A DNA stretch of 64,000 bases from Sacculina carcini. Lineage: Eukaryota; Arthropoda; Thecostraca; Sacculinidae. The position numbers were made by a program, and so were the translations under genes. Location: NCBI GenBank assembly GCA_916048095.2, contig OU696591.1, forward strand, positions 5,043,499-5,107,498, written 5' to 3'. Positions 48,401 through 56,792 of this stretch are shown here, piece by piece; within the stretch, counting starts at the first letter, position 1, and each line of letters starts with the position of its first letter. The notes beneath the pieces are model-generated. The model saw only the letters and a program-made list of their open reading frames with translations. It was not told the origin of the DNA and made no database searches.

Positions 48401-50562
48401 CTCTCTCTCCTTTCGCCTCTCTGTGATATTGTTTTGAACTATTTCTCCGTTTCATGATTGTTTCAATTCTCCTCGTTGTCTTATTTTTCCCTGTCTTGAG
48501 CACAGTTACTGCTTCCTTTCCTTCCTTGCTGCTTTATTTATTCTATTGTGAATGTTCTCTGTAATAATTCTCTGTCGATTTTATTGTTCGAATATACCAC
48601 TTGATTTTTTGGAACTGTGCCCTTTGTGCTTGTGCTTGCTATTTACCAATTTCGGTTGTTCTGTGACTTCTCTTTCTTTTACTTGCTCATGTCTCCCATA
48701 TTCTTTACAATTGTCGCCTTATCTCAATTGATGTTTTCCGTTTTTCGCGCTTGTGTTTTATCGGCGCTATAGCAAATACACGTTGTTGTCGTTCGTACTC
48801 GTGTTAAAGTTTTCGTGCTTGTAGAATTAAATTGTTTATTTCTCTCGCATATGTTTCTGGTTTTGGTTTTCGGCCGTTATTTGGGCAGGTTTACGTTCGG
48901 TGTTCTGTTTTGTCTGTATGTACTTGTGCAAATTTACGGTTTTCAATCGTTGAGAATAAACGTGGAGTTGGAATTGCGGTTTGTTCGAGGCGGTGAAGAT
49001 TGGTAAAGTCCAGTCGGGCGAGGAAATATCTGCTGCGTACGGTGGCTTCTGGCGAGCTGCTTGCGTAGCAGCCACAATATATATATATATATAAACGCAT
49101 ATGCATACATGTGTTACACCCACATACATACACAAGCAGGCGCACGTTCTTGGTGATAAACAATAAGTGGACTTTAAACAGGCTGGCTGTGTTCATTGCT
49201 CACACTTTCTTCTGTCACTCTTCCTGCCAGTGTTTCGCTAGTGATTGTGATATCAGTAATTGTGTCTTCTGGCGTCAGCCCGATAGTCAGGCAAACATGA
49301 GAAGCGTCCATTGTTCTCGTGAATATTCTCCGAATGTGGGCAAACCTAACTGGAATGTTGTCAATGGTGAAAATGTGTCATTTTCAATGTGTTAACTACG
49401 GGAATTGCCGTCATGTAATTCTTAGCGTTAACACTCTTCTCACTGCATCTTGTTCATTGATTTCAATAATAATAATACTATCAAATACTAATAATTCAAT
49501 ATACTAATAAAATTAGATACAAGTTATTTCAGCTATAACTTGTTTCAGTGTGCTACTCAGGACAAACATAAAGTATTTTCATATTGACGCTGCGTGCGCC
49601 CGTGAAATTGCTAAAATGCCTTCGCATATTAGAAAGCAAGCGTTCGCTATCAGATATAACTATACACCCACACACACACACACACATTAGTGGCGTAGAC
49701 AGTGGTAGGAATTGTTACACGCAATGTTCTAGTCAAACTTAGTGGTAAAAATTCATGGCTACGGAATTTTCGCCGTCCAATAAAATGTTCAGTGGCGGAT
49801 ACAGAGTGTAATTTTTTGGGGGCTGAATTTTGGTGGCGATCAGTCATGCACATGCATCATTATGCAACGTTTTTGCGATAATGCTGATATAAACTAATTC
49901 TACAGAAAGATTTTATTTCTTCATTCCTTTTAGTGAACTTATCAGTTATGAGGAGTTGATGAAAACATTTGGAGGGTTTCATCTCCTGAGCCCTTCTCTG
50001 TGCCCGCTAGTGAAAGTGTTCATAAAATTGTGTTCACTTCAGTTTTACGTTAGTCTAGCTCGCCAAGCCAAACTTCTGGGCTATGCTTACACATTTACAC
50101 TCGCTAGACAATGAAAGCAAACAAGAGACGAGATACTGGAATTGATGAACGATAGACTTAATTTTTACTCGGAATACAATGCTTCTTTATTCTCATTCCT
50201 TGGTTTTCGGTCACAATGTCTGAATCAAATGTTATTCAATGTTTCCAATATGATTAATTAAATTTGTTTTACCTCCCCTCAAGTTTCACCTAGAAAGCGT
50301 TAAAGCAGCAGGTCTGTACATTTAAATGAGGTAAATCAAAAACGGCACTGTCTATTTTGATGTCACACCTGCGTGTTGTGCTTGCGAGGAGGGCGGGAAC
50401 AGTAACCGGAGCAGCAGACGAAGCTCCCGACTCTTTCATACGAATCTTGACCGGAGTACTGACGTCACTGGTCACGTAGCTTTCTGCAGGTACAACCCGA
50501 CTGCCAATGTCGCAATTGTCTTCCTTCAGCTCGTCCGCTTCCATGTTCCAAGAGATGGCCCC
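32682..50562 (-). CDS. Bubblegum-type long-chain acyl-CoA synthetase, minus-strand copy
   Basis: Twelve exons (50369-50562, 40646-40843, 39983-40179 less its last base, 39460-39561, 37609-37824, 37093-37298, 35873-36041, 35244-35384, 34599-34748, 34110-34253, 33062-33184, 32682-32876) sum to 2034 nt, 678 codons with the stop, all in phase. This is close to the ~700 residues usual for ACSBG. Motifs in order: VKIRMKESG and TVPALL (N terminus), [19 protein letters not shown], the phosphate-binding [77 protein letters not shown] and [12 protein letters not shown]. It activates long-chain fatty acids with ATP and CoA. The first coding Met is probably [10 protein letters not shown] in exon 1, unless an upstream exon exists (see 53907). 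A 9.5-kb first intron holds element D and a LINE. All visible catalytic motifs are intact. Confidence 0.9.
33062..33184 (-). CDS. ACSBG minus copy, exon 11
   Basis: Acceptor tcttgtag, donor AAG|GTGCTT. 123 nt encode [14 protein letters not shown] to LMQDIGK. Confidence 0.82.
33690..33785 (-). repeat. Fragment of the tRNA-Val-headed SINE
   Basis: ttagagagggtcacctccccagaatgcatg and catgactgacctctggtacca match the middle of the SINE body. Both ends are lost. Confidence 0.6.
34110..34253 (-). CDS. ACSBG minus copy, exon 10
   Basis: Acceptor aatatag, donor AAG|GTGAAC. 144 nt encode [18 protein letters not shown] and [15 protein letters not shown]. Confidence 0.87.
34599..34748 (-). CDS. ACSBG minus copy, exon 9
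   Basis: Acceptor gattcacag, donor AAG|GTATGA. 150 nt encode [14 protein letters not shown] and [16 protein letters not shown]. Confidence 0.87.
35244..35384 (-). CDS. ACSBG minus copy, exon 8
   Basis: Starts at [10 protein letters not shown], donor GAG|GTGCGA. 141 nt include [16 protein letters not shown]. Confidence 0.87.
35622..35861. mobile_element. hAT-like MITE next to ACSBG exon 7
   Basis: Ends CAGTGTTTCTCAACGTGG and the inverse CGGTGTTTCTCAACTTTG. Flanks ccttaaat (35614-35621) and tcttaagt (35862-35869) match at 6 of 8. Confidence 0.72.
35873..36041 (-). CDS. ACSBG minus copy, exon 7
   Basis: Acceptor gtgtcag, donor GAG|GTGACT. 169 nt encode [17 protein letters not shown] and [14 protein letters not shown] hAT-like MITE ends 12 bp beyond its donor. 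Confidence 0.85.
36393..36434. repeat. (TA)n microsatellite
   Basis: About 21 TA units in the intron between exons 6 and 7 of the minus-strand synthetase, flanked by several taatatattatagtctta repeats. Confidence 0.95.
36738..37031 (-). repeat. tRNA-Val-headed SINE copy
   Basis: Reads on the minus strand from a tRNA-like head (loop sequence cctcacaag) to a ttaacctt tail. The body matches the copies at 11127 and 60785. The B-box side of the head is partly deleted. It lies in an ACSBG intron. Confidence 0.8.
37093..37298 (-). CDS. ACSBG minus copy, exon 6
   Basis: Acceptor tatccag, donor AGG|GTTCGA. 206 nt encode [13 protein letters not shown] and [14 protein letters not shown]. It is the counterpart of plus exon 3544-3749, whose donor is broken. 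Confidence 0.85.
37609..37824 (-). CDS. ACSBG minus copy, exon 5 with the phosphate-binding loop
   Basis: Acceptor tcaacag, donor AAA|GTCAGT. 216 nt encode [15 protein letters not shown], the AMP-binding signature, then [18 protein letters not shown] and CFAQPDALK. Confidence 0.9.
38115..38410. mobile_element. Degraded hAT-like MITE
   Basis: Shares gtatgaatgaatattgaat, cgttgtttgtatttttat, and cagggggtgcgtgaactgactg with 40278-40553 and 3230-3515. The ends are poorly preserved. Confidence 0.5.
38836..38994. mobile_element. Chimeric or degraded hAT-like MITE
   Basis: The left end CAGTGGCGGCGCCAGGATTTT matches the element at 5601. The right end is the inverse of CAGTGGTTTTCAACCG. No target duplication is visible. 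Confidence 0.45.
39460..39561 (-). CDS. ACSBG minus copy, exon 4
   Basis: Acceptor gtgaatag, donor ACG|GTCAGT. 102 nt encode [18 protein letters not shown] through NHCASIIYT, leading straight into the phosphate-binding loop of the next exon. Confidence 0.8.
39983..40178 (-). CDS. ACSBG minus copy, exon 3
   Basis: Acceptor cccgacag, donor TCG|GTGAGT. 196 nt encode [16 protein letters not shown] and [15 protein letters not shown], the region after 'GAIMAGG'. Confidence 0.82.
40278..40553. mobile_element. hAT-like MITE
   Basis: Ends CAGGGGTTCTTAACC and the inverse CAGTGACTCCCAACC. The interior is shared with 3230, 38115 and 61573. The target duplication is not recognisable. It lies between exons 2 and 3 of the minus-strand synthetase. 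Confidence 0.65.
40646..40843 (-). CDS. ACSBG minus copy, exon 2
   Basis: Acceptor ctgttacgcag, donor CAGG|GTAGG. 198 nt encode [17 protein letters not shown] and [18 protein letters not shown]. Confidence 0.85.
41191..41560 (-). repeat. Element D 3' LTR
   Basis: tgtaagaag...gaacaca; sense TGTG...TACA. Contains gtgcacacacacatacacacac. Confidence 0.93.
41580..44537 (-). CDS. Element D Pol
   Basis: 985 codons. Protease ([21 protein letters not shown]), RT ([46 protein letters not shown]), RNase H ([49 protein letters not shown]), integrase zinc finger ([12 protein letters not shown] ... CIQCKS) and core ([28 protein letters not shown]). At the first acidic position of the integrase triad C and B have Asp (IDFTH, IDVTH), but D has Ala (IATTH). 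If the alignment is right, integration by this copy's own enzyme would be blocked. Confidence 0.9.
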   Translation of the reverse strand: MLDVRGSRSYRSQLSPGKRQRENFCAGSSPTRGIKALPIINARVNGLRSRVLVDSGCTNSMVAPHLSRCAHCDGPYVIAFDGKRVKCRGEMRVKLEIADRVATIDAVVPERLVAGVDAVVGMDAINLLGGVHIDRLGVKFGNSCRVQCLRHDVCKEADVVCAATRLYVEDDEFTAFFDGKIWKARWKWIAKPPALKNAVRCYDNNMTPDVRKSFDDEVEKWVDDGWLVPDHSGDFTGIVPMMAVVQRNKHKVRPVMDYRELNKFVQCRSGQDLAACDEKIRQWRKTSEPLSLIDLSSAYLQIHIDEDLQKYQRVCWKGRLYRLTRLGFGLNCAPRIMSRIIQKVLEQSEDINAGTNAYLDDILVSEKIVSVEKVVNHLTKFGLKTKPPEKLNGNRVLGLFLERMNDGSLEFRRGNELPHIEQSNLTKRALFSICGRLLGHFPICSWLRVACSFVKRMSESRGWDCVVEDRVREFLNEIMRRVREHDPVRGQWSVIPGTVEGRVWCDASNWATGVIIEMNGKHVEDAAWIRKPADVSHINLAELDAAVKGLNMSLKWGLVRVELMADSVTVCSWLKSALRDSCRVKVAGMSEMLVRRRLWLFKELVDQHNLDVTVTLVKSRDNRADIMTRIERKWLNKRSEECKYEPVCLATVKSLHEDHHFGVDRSLQLARMVQPDITRDEVQRCVEKCIQCKSIDPAPTRHEAGELAVEKNWVRLSIATTHFKGKCYLTLVDCCPSRFALWREVGSENSAEVTCILEQIFRERGPPSQLLLDNSATFRSHRLAELCQRWNVHLRYRAAYRPSGNGVGERNHRTIKRTAMRTGGSPLDAVYFYNLAAKNHGDGSLSPSQHVFSYPWRHPRSRPVLEENRFTTNIRQGDKVLTKPVDKRCDSRWLPGRVTGITSGNNISVDGTPRHILDIRRIYDREENEEPEESRSANSHLQNSAVGEIHDQDRDENASETEDSVSLRRSARIRRPPVWQSDYEM
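44435..45154 (-). CDS. Element D Gag
   Basis: 239 codons starting [10 protein letters not shown] 24 nt after the primer site. Marks: [47 protein letters not shown]. Two zinc knuckles lie near the C terminus, [13 protein letters not shown] (shortened spacing) and [14 protein letters not shown]. It overlaps Pol by about 100 nt; Pol is in the -1 frame relative to Gag, so -1 ribosomal frameshifting is the likely way to make Gag-Pol. Confidence 0.87.
   Translation of the reverse strand: MSNSVKIRDMIRSFDGSGDVAQWLAKVKLVAELNDIYEVSKVIPLFLEGAAFAVYAEMDARDKDDANKIEDTLLAAFATNAFSAYEEFSRRIWKDEPVNVFMTDLRRLARLAGVESDMLLMRAFIVGLPSLVSRELRAVSKVDEMTLSGVVQRARCLMSELNETPVIAAAANDTQRRVIPARKRCLKCGGSHFTRFCRSVRRGDFTCWTCGEAGHIARNCHQGNDNGRTSAPAVLPREE
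45179..45190 (-). promoter_or_regulatory. Primer-binding-site candidate of element D
   Basis: Plus gccgaaatagct abuts the LTR at 45191. Sense AGCTATTTCGGC, complementary to nucleotides 1-12 of animal tRNA-Phe. Here it lies 5' of the gag start, outside the likely coding region. Confidence 0.78.
45191..45560 (-). repeat. Element D 5' LTR
   Basis: Essentially identical to 41191-41560. Confidence 0.93.
46274..46748 (+). repeat. AATAAATA-rich repeat family, copy 2, inserted in a LINE
   Basis: A run of tttattgaatcatatttattg minisatellite units is followed by the unique part (cgcttccggtacatggggcc, gtaatagtgcttgcactctt, catgctactgga) and a (TAA)n end. The LINE reading frame resumes on both sides. 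A short ctc/cct-like duplication is possible. Confidence 0.78.
46702..48426 (+). pseudogene. LINE copy 2 reverse transcriptase and C-terminal region
   Basis: 574 open codons, the first ~16 from the inserted repeat. RT motifs: [74 protein letters not shown]. Downstream, [14 protein letters not shown] and [23 protein letters not shown] C-terminal motifs are typical of CR1/L2 LINEs. The frame is open to the end, but the 5' part of ORF2 is missing, so it is a dead copy. Confidence 0.83.
49790..50012. mobile_element. hAT-like MITE
   Basis: Ends CAGTGGCGGATACAGAG and the inverse CACTAGCGGGCACAGAG. Flanks aaaatgtt (49782-49789) and aaagtgtt (50013-50020) match at 7 of 8. Same family as 4320-5472. 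Confidence 0.82.
50369..50562 (-). CDS. ACSBG minus copy, first recognised exon
   Basis: Acceptor gattttcag, donor CAG|GTGTGA. 194 nt encode [16 protein letters not shown] and [19 protein letters not shown], which matches the N-terminal 'VKLRM...P.TV' signature of the family. The leftover AG joins the A of exon 2 to give Arg-Trp. Confidence 0.75.
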
Positions 50563-51458
50563 CTGAAAATCGCAAAACAATAGTGATCGTGCTATAAAGA
50601 ATCCGGTGTTAGTGGATAGAGGCAACGTTAGCAAACCTACATCGAGCCAAAGTCCTGTCCGGCTCACAGATCAGCAGACATTCACCCACCTCTAACTGAG
50701 CTCCAGTAATGTTATTGCTTCATATTTTAAAGGAACACATTTTAGAGGCACTTAAATATAATTAAATTAAAATGAAATGAAAATATAATTATTGTGCACC
50801 AACATGTTTTATGACACACTAAACACAAGCTTTCCTGAATGATTATTGTGTTTATAGCTTGAGTAAGACCAGGCCAATACAAACCTTATTGATAGCAATT
50901 TTTTTCAAACGTCAGGTTCACCCGCGGTAGCTATTTGGTATTGGAGAGATTCCGTGAAATTCCGGATATATTTTTCTTTATTTTATAATCGCAAACAATA
51001 TTCGAAGCGTAAAACTCACTTCCAACATCTGCGTACACAAAGTTTACACTAAAGTCTTGCTCACTAGCTTCTACAGCCCGCGGCACAGACCGAGTGAATA
51101 TTTTTTCTGCCAAACAACAATGATGTTTTGCACAAGCACGCAATAAACACTTAATCTCGCAGATCCGGTTTCAGCGTTTAGTTTGATACCAGGCTCAATT
51201 GTGTGCTCACTCTTTCGTCGACTGACTTCGGTGCTGCGTTTTCCTTCAATCAACATTTCTTCAACCACTACTCTGACGCAAGCAATTCTTGTTTCATCAC
51301 ATTTGCATACACACTCACACTCAGCTTGTTTGACGGCCAAAATGAATTGCACACAAGTAATAATTGCTCGCCGAATGTGCGTTTGTGATTTCAACAACAT
51401 CTAGCGTAACAAAAACCAGAATAATCCAGAATAAACCGGCAAAAATATGAGGAAGAGC
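50563..51458. other. Upstream or intronic stretch
   Basis: No supported exon. It would be intron if the candidate exon at 53907 is real, otherwise the promoter side of the minus-strand synthetase. No promoter element is recognised. Confidence 0.35.
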
Positions 51459-51867
51459 TACCGTAGATCGCGGCCATTAAGCCCATATTATAATTCAACA
51501 TTCTACTGGATATTTTACATAGTGGGCTTATTGGCCACCGCTATTTCACAGGGTAAAAATTCTGACTAAGTTTTATTCATCCAAAAGAACAAGCTTCACT
51601 ATAGTATGAATTATAGCAACGTTAATAAAGTACAAATATGTGCAATAGGTTGATTACAAACGTAGATTAACATGTAAATGATAGGAAAAGACAGATTTTC
51701 TTCAGCATATGTGGAACAAACATAGCATTATAAAAATACTACCGTAGAAACGTTCAAATTTTAACTGGGCTTATTGGACTGCAGTACTACTAAAAACCTA
51801 GTATTTCAGGCCTGAAAAGTGGCATGGGCTTAATAGCTAGGTGGGTTTAATGGTCGCACTTACGGTA
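51459..51867. mobile_element. pogo/Tigger-like MITE
   Basis: Ends TACCGTAGATCGCGGCCATTAAGCCC and the inverse TACCGTAAGTGCGACCATTAAACCC, consistent with a TA target. An internal taccgtagaaacgttcaaa...gggcttattgg near 51740 repeats the terminal pattern. Confidence 0.65.
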
Positions 51868-52371
51868 TTCGATAGTCAACTGTGTTTCACTGATTATTTG
51901 TGGGCGTACCGCGTGTATGTCTGTGTGTGTACGGTGTGTCTGTGTGTGTAAGTGTAGGTATTTGCATGTTTGCAAGTTATTTTTCGGCCTGTGTCAGCGC
52001 AGCTAGATAGAGCCCGACACGCAAGCACTGGTCTGGTTCATACTGCTTATAGTCTACTCAAGGTCAGTCCATAAAGTACACAAAGTCAAATCACACGCAA
52101 ATTAGGTCATGGCTCTCCGCAAAAAACCCTCACACATATTTATACTAAGATTCACGTACAACAATGCTTCTGCTATTTTTATGTGCGTGTGTGTATGTGT
52201 ATGTATTATACTTGCACACTCAGGTGCGGAGAAGCAGTCAGAAAGAGCATTTGCCCCGTTCATAAAGTGTTTCGGCCGATTCCAACCTGAAATTCCACTG
52301 AAATTCCCTACTAAAACCATTGATTAAAAGAAATTTGTGAGCTTAGTTAGAAATATTTGGCTTACCAAACC

Positions 52372-52452
52372 TTAGGTTTGTGTTAGGTTAGGTTTAGGTT
52401 AGGTTTAGGTTAGGTTTAGGTTTAGGTAGGACTAGGTCTAGGTTAGGCTTGT
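52372..52452 (+). repeat. Interstitial telomere-like repeat
   Basis: A run of ttaggt/tttaggt/ttagg units (for example gttaggtttaggttaggtttagg). Units vary between five and seven bases. Confidence 0.7.
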
Positions 52453-52663
52453 GTGCTAATTGGGTGTGAGTACCATCGAGGATGGTTGGGATATTAAAAC
52501 TGAGCTGGCGCTGACAGCAGTATGCGATTACTGGGCGGCACAACCCCTGGTAATTTCTGCGTTCTATACACTCTATAATAAAACACGCTCAACTGTCACG
52601 TGGCAATCTAGGACAGTTCTAGGATACCACGGGGTCTTTTCCTTCAAAAAAGATACTTGTGGC

Positions 52664-53430
52664 CAGGGTTTGTTTGGTTTAAACCAAGTGGTTTTTTTTT
52701 AAACCATGGTTTTTATCAAATGTTTTTTTTTTGTTGACAAAAATGATTTTTCTCATATAGGAATGATCAAATATTTTCAGAATTAGTAAATGAGTTCATT
52801 AATGCAGTTTTAAACCATCATAACTATTACTTTTTGACATGATTTTAAGGGTTTGCACGATATGGGAAACATTTTTATTAACATCTTTGGTTTTTGCTCG
52901 GAAAGCACTGTAGTCAGTATTTATGAGAAATCCTAAATTTTTACGACAAAATATTTGAGTTTCTATAAAAAAAACTATTTTTTGAAACCTCTTAGTTAAA
53001 CAAAACTGTGTTTACTCTGAAAACAAACTTGAATTAACTTCTATGGACAAAACCATTTTTAGTCACTAGGTTTTCATAAATATGGCCACTGGGTATTTGG
53101 ATTTAGACTTTGCAAACATATGAGGGTGTTTAAAATCGACTTTTTTCGCAATTGGAAGCGGTTTAAAACTTCCGTTGCCTATAGATGCCACAAGGTGAAA
53201 TTCAAGATCCTGTGTGTACATTTTTAAGTTTTCTTTTTTTTCTTTTTTAAATATTTCAAAAACTCTTGGTAAGTGGTACTAAAATATGCCTAACTATATA
53301 CTGAATAGCATGGTACAATCCTTTCTTTGATTTTTGTGTGCAAAATTTAAAAAATCAATTAAACCAAAAAAACAATGTTTTTTTGTTTTTTTCTAAAAAA
53401 AACGTGGTTTTTGTTTTTTTTCAAACCCTG
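52664..53430. mobile_element. hAT-like non-autonomous transposon (767 bp)
   Basis: Ends CAGGGTTTG / CAAACCCTG with a perfect 8-bp duplication cttgtggc (52656-52663 and 53431-53438). The interior is T-rich, with ggtttaaacc and aaaccatggttttt near the left end. No transposase frame is present. Confidence 0.88.
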
Positions 53431-53438
53431 CTTGTGGC

Positions 53439-54755
53439 CCATGGTGTGACCTATTCGTAAATCACATTAGAGAGATACAATCATACACTTAAAATTCAAT
53501 GATAAAAGTAAACGGAAATCGGGTGTTTCCATAATCAAGCATAATGAGTCCATAATGAGTTTCATAATGAGTCGATTTAAGATACAGCGGAACTGAACTG
53601 AATTGTCAATAAGCAGAAAATGAGAAGGGTTTGCCGCAAGGCGAGTTTTGTGTGTGCCTGAAGTCGTACAGTTTTCTGTGTGCTGTTTGCGTGACTGCGA
53701 GATAACCCGTGTGTATGTGGCGGCCGGACCTGCGGTGTGCCAGCCGGGGCCGTGAGAGGTTTTGCCCATGCAAAATAACACAAGCGAACACAACCTTCTC
53801 CACTGCTGTGTTCAAATGCGTAATTATATATAAGAAGGGTTTGGCGTGTGTTCAGGAAAGCAATGGCTCCGTCTTCCATGACACTTGTTTAGCGAGAGGC
53901 ACCAACCTGTTTGTTGTCCCAGTCTTGCGTATCGTCCGCGTCTTCCAGTCCACCTGTTTCACCTGCACGTGCCCGTGTACAGGTGATGCTTTCAATTGCA
54001 GTATTTCAGTGTTGGTGTGCAGTGATTGCGTGATTGACGCAATCCTGCAAATGTTGAGGAAATTCCGCTTGCAATGCTGCAGCGTGAAAAATAGAATAAT
54101 TTTGGAAAACTCAGTTACTGTCGTTTCGATTGCATGTTCGTACGGAATACGTGCAAAAATCAAGGCGGCCAAACTATGAAGTCATTTTAGCATGCAATTT
54201 TGTCCAACTATTGATGAAAACTTGGCTATGCATTTGTATGTATGTGTATTTTAATTGATATGATCAAAATCTCTTCACTATTTGAAATTGTGCACTGAAT
54301 TTGTGGGAATAAAATCGGAAAATTTGCGGAATTTCGGCAAGTGTGATTCCTTTCAACGACAAATTCAATGAAGTTCAAGTCACCTTAGTTAGAGATAATA
54401 ATTACCTTCAACAAAACTCAGTGAGCAAGCTAATTGGAAAACATTAATTTATGGCGTATGCTTATCTACACAGAGCTAGAAATTGTTCGTTGATAGTTAC
54501 GGTGAAAATCAGGCAAATTCAATTAATGCCTACACAGGCGACCAGCTGTGAAAAATAAGCTCACTCCGAAATTGGCCCCACACCACTGAGATTCTCTCAA
54601 GTTTGTGTGATCCGCTCTCACACACATACACACACACACACAAACACACACGCATACACACACATATACACACGCATACACACGCATACACACACGTGAG
54701 AACAAAAACAAATCACTTCGTGTAAATATCGCGCATATGAAGTGTATTGTAATGT

Positions 54756-54767
<12 letters not shown>
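53439..54767. other. Stretch with no recognised gene
   Basis: A 156-codon plus frame at 53709-54179 (Cys-rich, no known domain) is most likely chance. CA-type words occur at 54620-54695. Apart from the weak exon candidate at 53907 nothing is supported. Confidence 0.4.
53907..53990 (-). CDS. Possible upstream coding exon of the minus-strand synthetase
   Basis: On the minus strand an acidic frame, GETGGLEDADDTQDWDNKQ, ends exactly at a donor-like site (CAG|GTTGGT) in phase 0, which fits the phase of exon 50369-50562. No convincing acceptor with a pyrimidine tract and no start codon were found. This is weak and could be chance. Confidence 0.25.

Positions 54768-54838
<71 letters not shown>
54768..54838. 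repeat. (CA)n microsatellite
   Basis: About 35 CA units. Confidence 0.96.
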
Positions 54839-54842
<4 letters not shown>

Positions 54843-54971
54843 GTGATAGACTTTGGCCCACCCAAAACTAGGCGAAGCAAGCGAATATTCTATTTGTCCT
54901 AAATGTTTCCGATTTGTTTCATTATAAATGCTTGTTGTGCGCGTATTTTTCCATTGGGTCTGACTGGAAAA

Positions 54972-54972
<1 letters not shown>

Positions 54973-55025
<53 letters not shown>
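54973..55025. repeat. (TA)n microsatellite
   Basis: About 26 TA units. Confidence 0.96.
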
Positions 55026-55027
<2 letters not shown>

Positions 55028-55722
55028 CAAGTAAAATTTGTTATTATAATGTGTATACAATTCTATTATTTATATAACGTGTATAATTTCGACGTATTTT
55101 ATTTGCAAACTATTGAATATATCCAATTTATCACAATGATCCTATAGTGTCGCTTATTTATTTATTTACATTATTTAGTCATTTCTTCCGTGTTTTTATT
55201 TTCTAATGCTATTCTAGGAAAATAAATATGAACATTACTTGATTTTTGTGTGAAAATTACTCAGTGCCAAAAGAACAGATAAAATTTAGCTTAGTTTGAG
55301 ACTCGCCAAAATTAGATCGGTCCAAAGGTCATTATCGCAAGAATGGCAAGTTGGCGAGGCCTGACGTCACGTGACGTGTGACGTCAGCACGCTCTACTTG
55401 GTTCTTAGTACATTGGTTTCAAATTCAACACGTTGACAATAGGAATGCCAACGTTCCTGTAGAGAAGAAATGTTTGCAACGCGAGATGGCTGGCTTGCTC
55501 TCGTCTGCCGTAAATGTACTTTGCACTGTATCACACACTAATCGTTCAACCTTACAAACAAACAACTCAAATTATCGAATCATTCAAGTCAAATCTAGCT
55601 TAATAATTAGCTATAATAATAATTATTATTTAATATTAATTTAACACCTTGTAGTTATTTTTCTAATCAGCGCCAGTTTCTCGCTCCCCACTGATTCGTA
55701 TCGTTTTGAAGTGTTGTTAAAA

Positions 55723-56030
55723 CGTTAAAGGTTAAATGCCTAAGTAACAGCTGCTACACGGGAAGAAGTCGAAGCTTATGAACACACACAGGTGTACCCT
55801 GTGCAGCTCGCTGACACCGCAGAACCGACCCTCTCCACGCTATGACGCCACAAGGACGAATGACGTATTAGAGAGGGCCACCTCCACAGAATACATGTCA
55901 CAACACATGACTGATATACGAGTATGGTATCATTTACTGCTGGGTAGACAGGGGCTGTTGGATTGTAAAAATCCGCCCAAAGAAGTCTTCCTCCGCCGGG
56001 ATTCTAACCAAGGATCTCCCACAATCTATA
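55723..56030 (-). repeat. tRNA-Val-headed SINE copy, 5' end damaged
   Basis: On the minus strand the body (catagcgtggagagggtcgg, gagctgcacaggg) and the ttaacctttaac tail are preserved. The tRNA-like head is mostly lost. Confidence 0.72.
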
Positions 56031-56369
56031 CACGCCTTGTAATATACATTTTCATAAAACTAGCCTTCAATTTGCGGACACAATTGCTTGAAGAAGAAAA
56101 AAATATATGTATATATATGTGTGTGTGTGCGTCTGTGTGTACTTGTTTGTGTGTGTTCGTGCACTTTTTGCATATTTTGCGGTGTTGACAGAGTTGAGTT
56201 GGTGTGTATCAATTGAGCTGTGCAGGTCTGTTTAGTTTTAATGTCAAATAGAGACGCCGTTGTTGTGTTGTAAAAACACCGACATCGCGCCACAACAGCT
56301 GGGCAAAATGTTGTTGTCGGTAAATTTCAAGGCACCGATTTGTTTCCACGTGTAAAGTGCGTAGGACAT

Positions 56370-56607
56370 TTATTCCCAGCCTGTGGTAAATTACCCCATG
56401 TGGGTAATCACCCCCTGGAGCAATTGAGCAAGTTAAGCCTGGGGTAATTTAGCAATTTTTCTGGGGTAATGGAGAATAATTATCTCTAGTTTTTTTATAG
56501 TTTAGTCATATATATCAATGTTGACAACATTTTTTGAAAGGGGTAACAAACCTAATGTGACATGCTAAATTGGGTAACAATCTGAAAAAGGTTGGCAACC
56601 ACTGGCG
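56370..56607. mobile_element. MITE related to the one at 31985
   Basis: Contains several ggggtaat/aattacccc words, then tcatatatatcaatgtt and taatgtgacatgctaaattgggtaac, and ends ggttggcaaccactgg. This copy has no SINE in it, so it serves as the empty-site reference for 32096-32323. Confidence 0.5.
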
Positions 56608-56656
56608 TAGAGGCTACATGTTGCAGCTTAGAGTTCTTGCGCTCTTCCTGTGTCAT

Positions 56657-56792
56657 TTCCTTTGTTTTGTACGACTTTCCCTTTGTTTCCTTTGTTTTGT
56701 ACGAGTTTTCCTTTGTTTCCTTTGTTTTGTACGAGTTTCCCTTTGTTTCCTTTGTTTTGTACGAGTTTTCCTTTGTTTCCTTTGTTTTGTAC
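56657..56792. repeat. 30-bp tandem repeat
   Basis: About 4.5 units of a 30-bp unit (tttcctttgttttgtacgag plus tttccctttg). Because the unit is a multiple of three, several frames stay open and give artificial repeat peptides. Confidence 0.9.

Larger units (their letters stand above)
45850..48795 (+). mobile_element. CR1/L2-like LINE, copy 2, interrupted by a repeat
   Basis: Begins in the linker between endonuclease and RT ([20 protein letters not shown]), so it is 5' truncated. It continues through RT to a 3' end with cggcgctatagcaaatacacgttgttg, comparable with copy 1 (GGCGCTATAG). Interrupted at 46274-46748 by an AT-rich repeat. It lies in intron 1 of the minus-strand synthetase, antisense to it. 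Confidence 0.82.

Noticed and set aside
53709..54179. A 156-codon Cys-rich plus-strand protein
   Set aside because: No known domain, no homologous neighbour, composition follows local TG-rich words; probably a chance frame.
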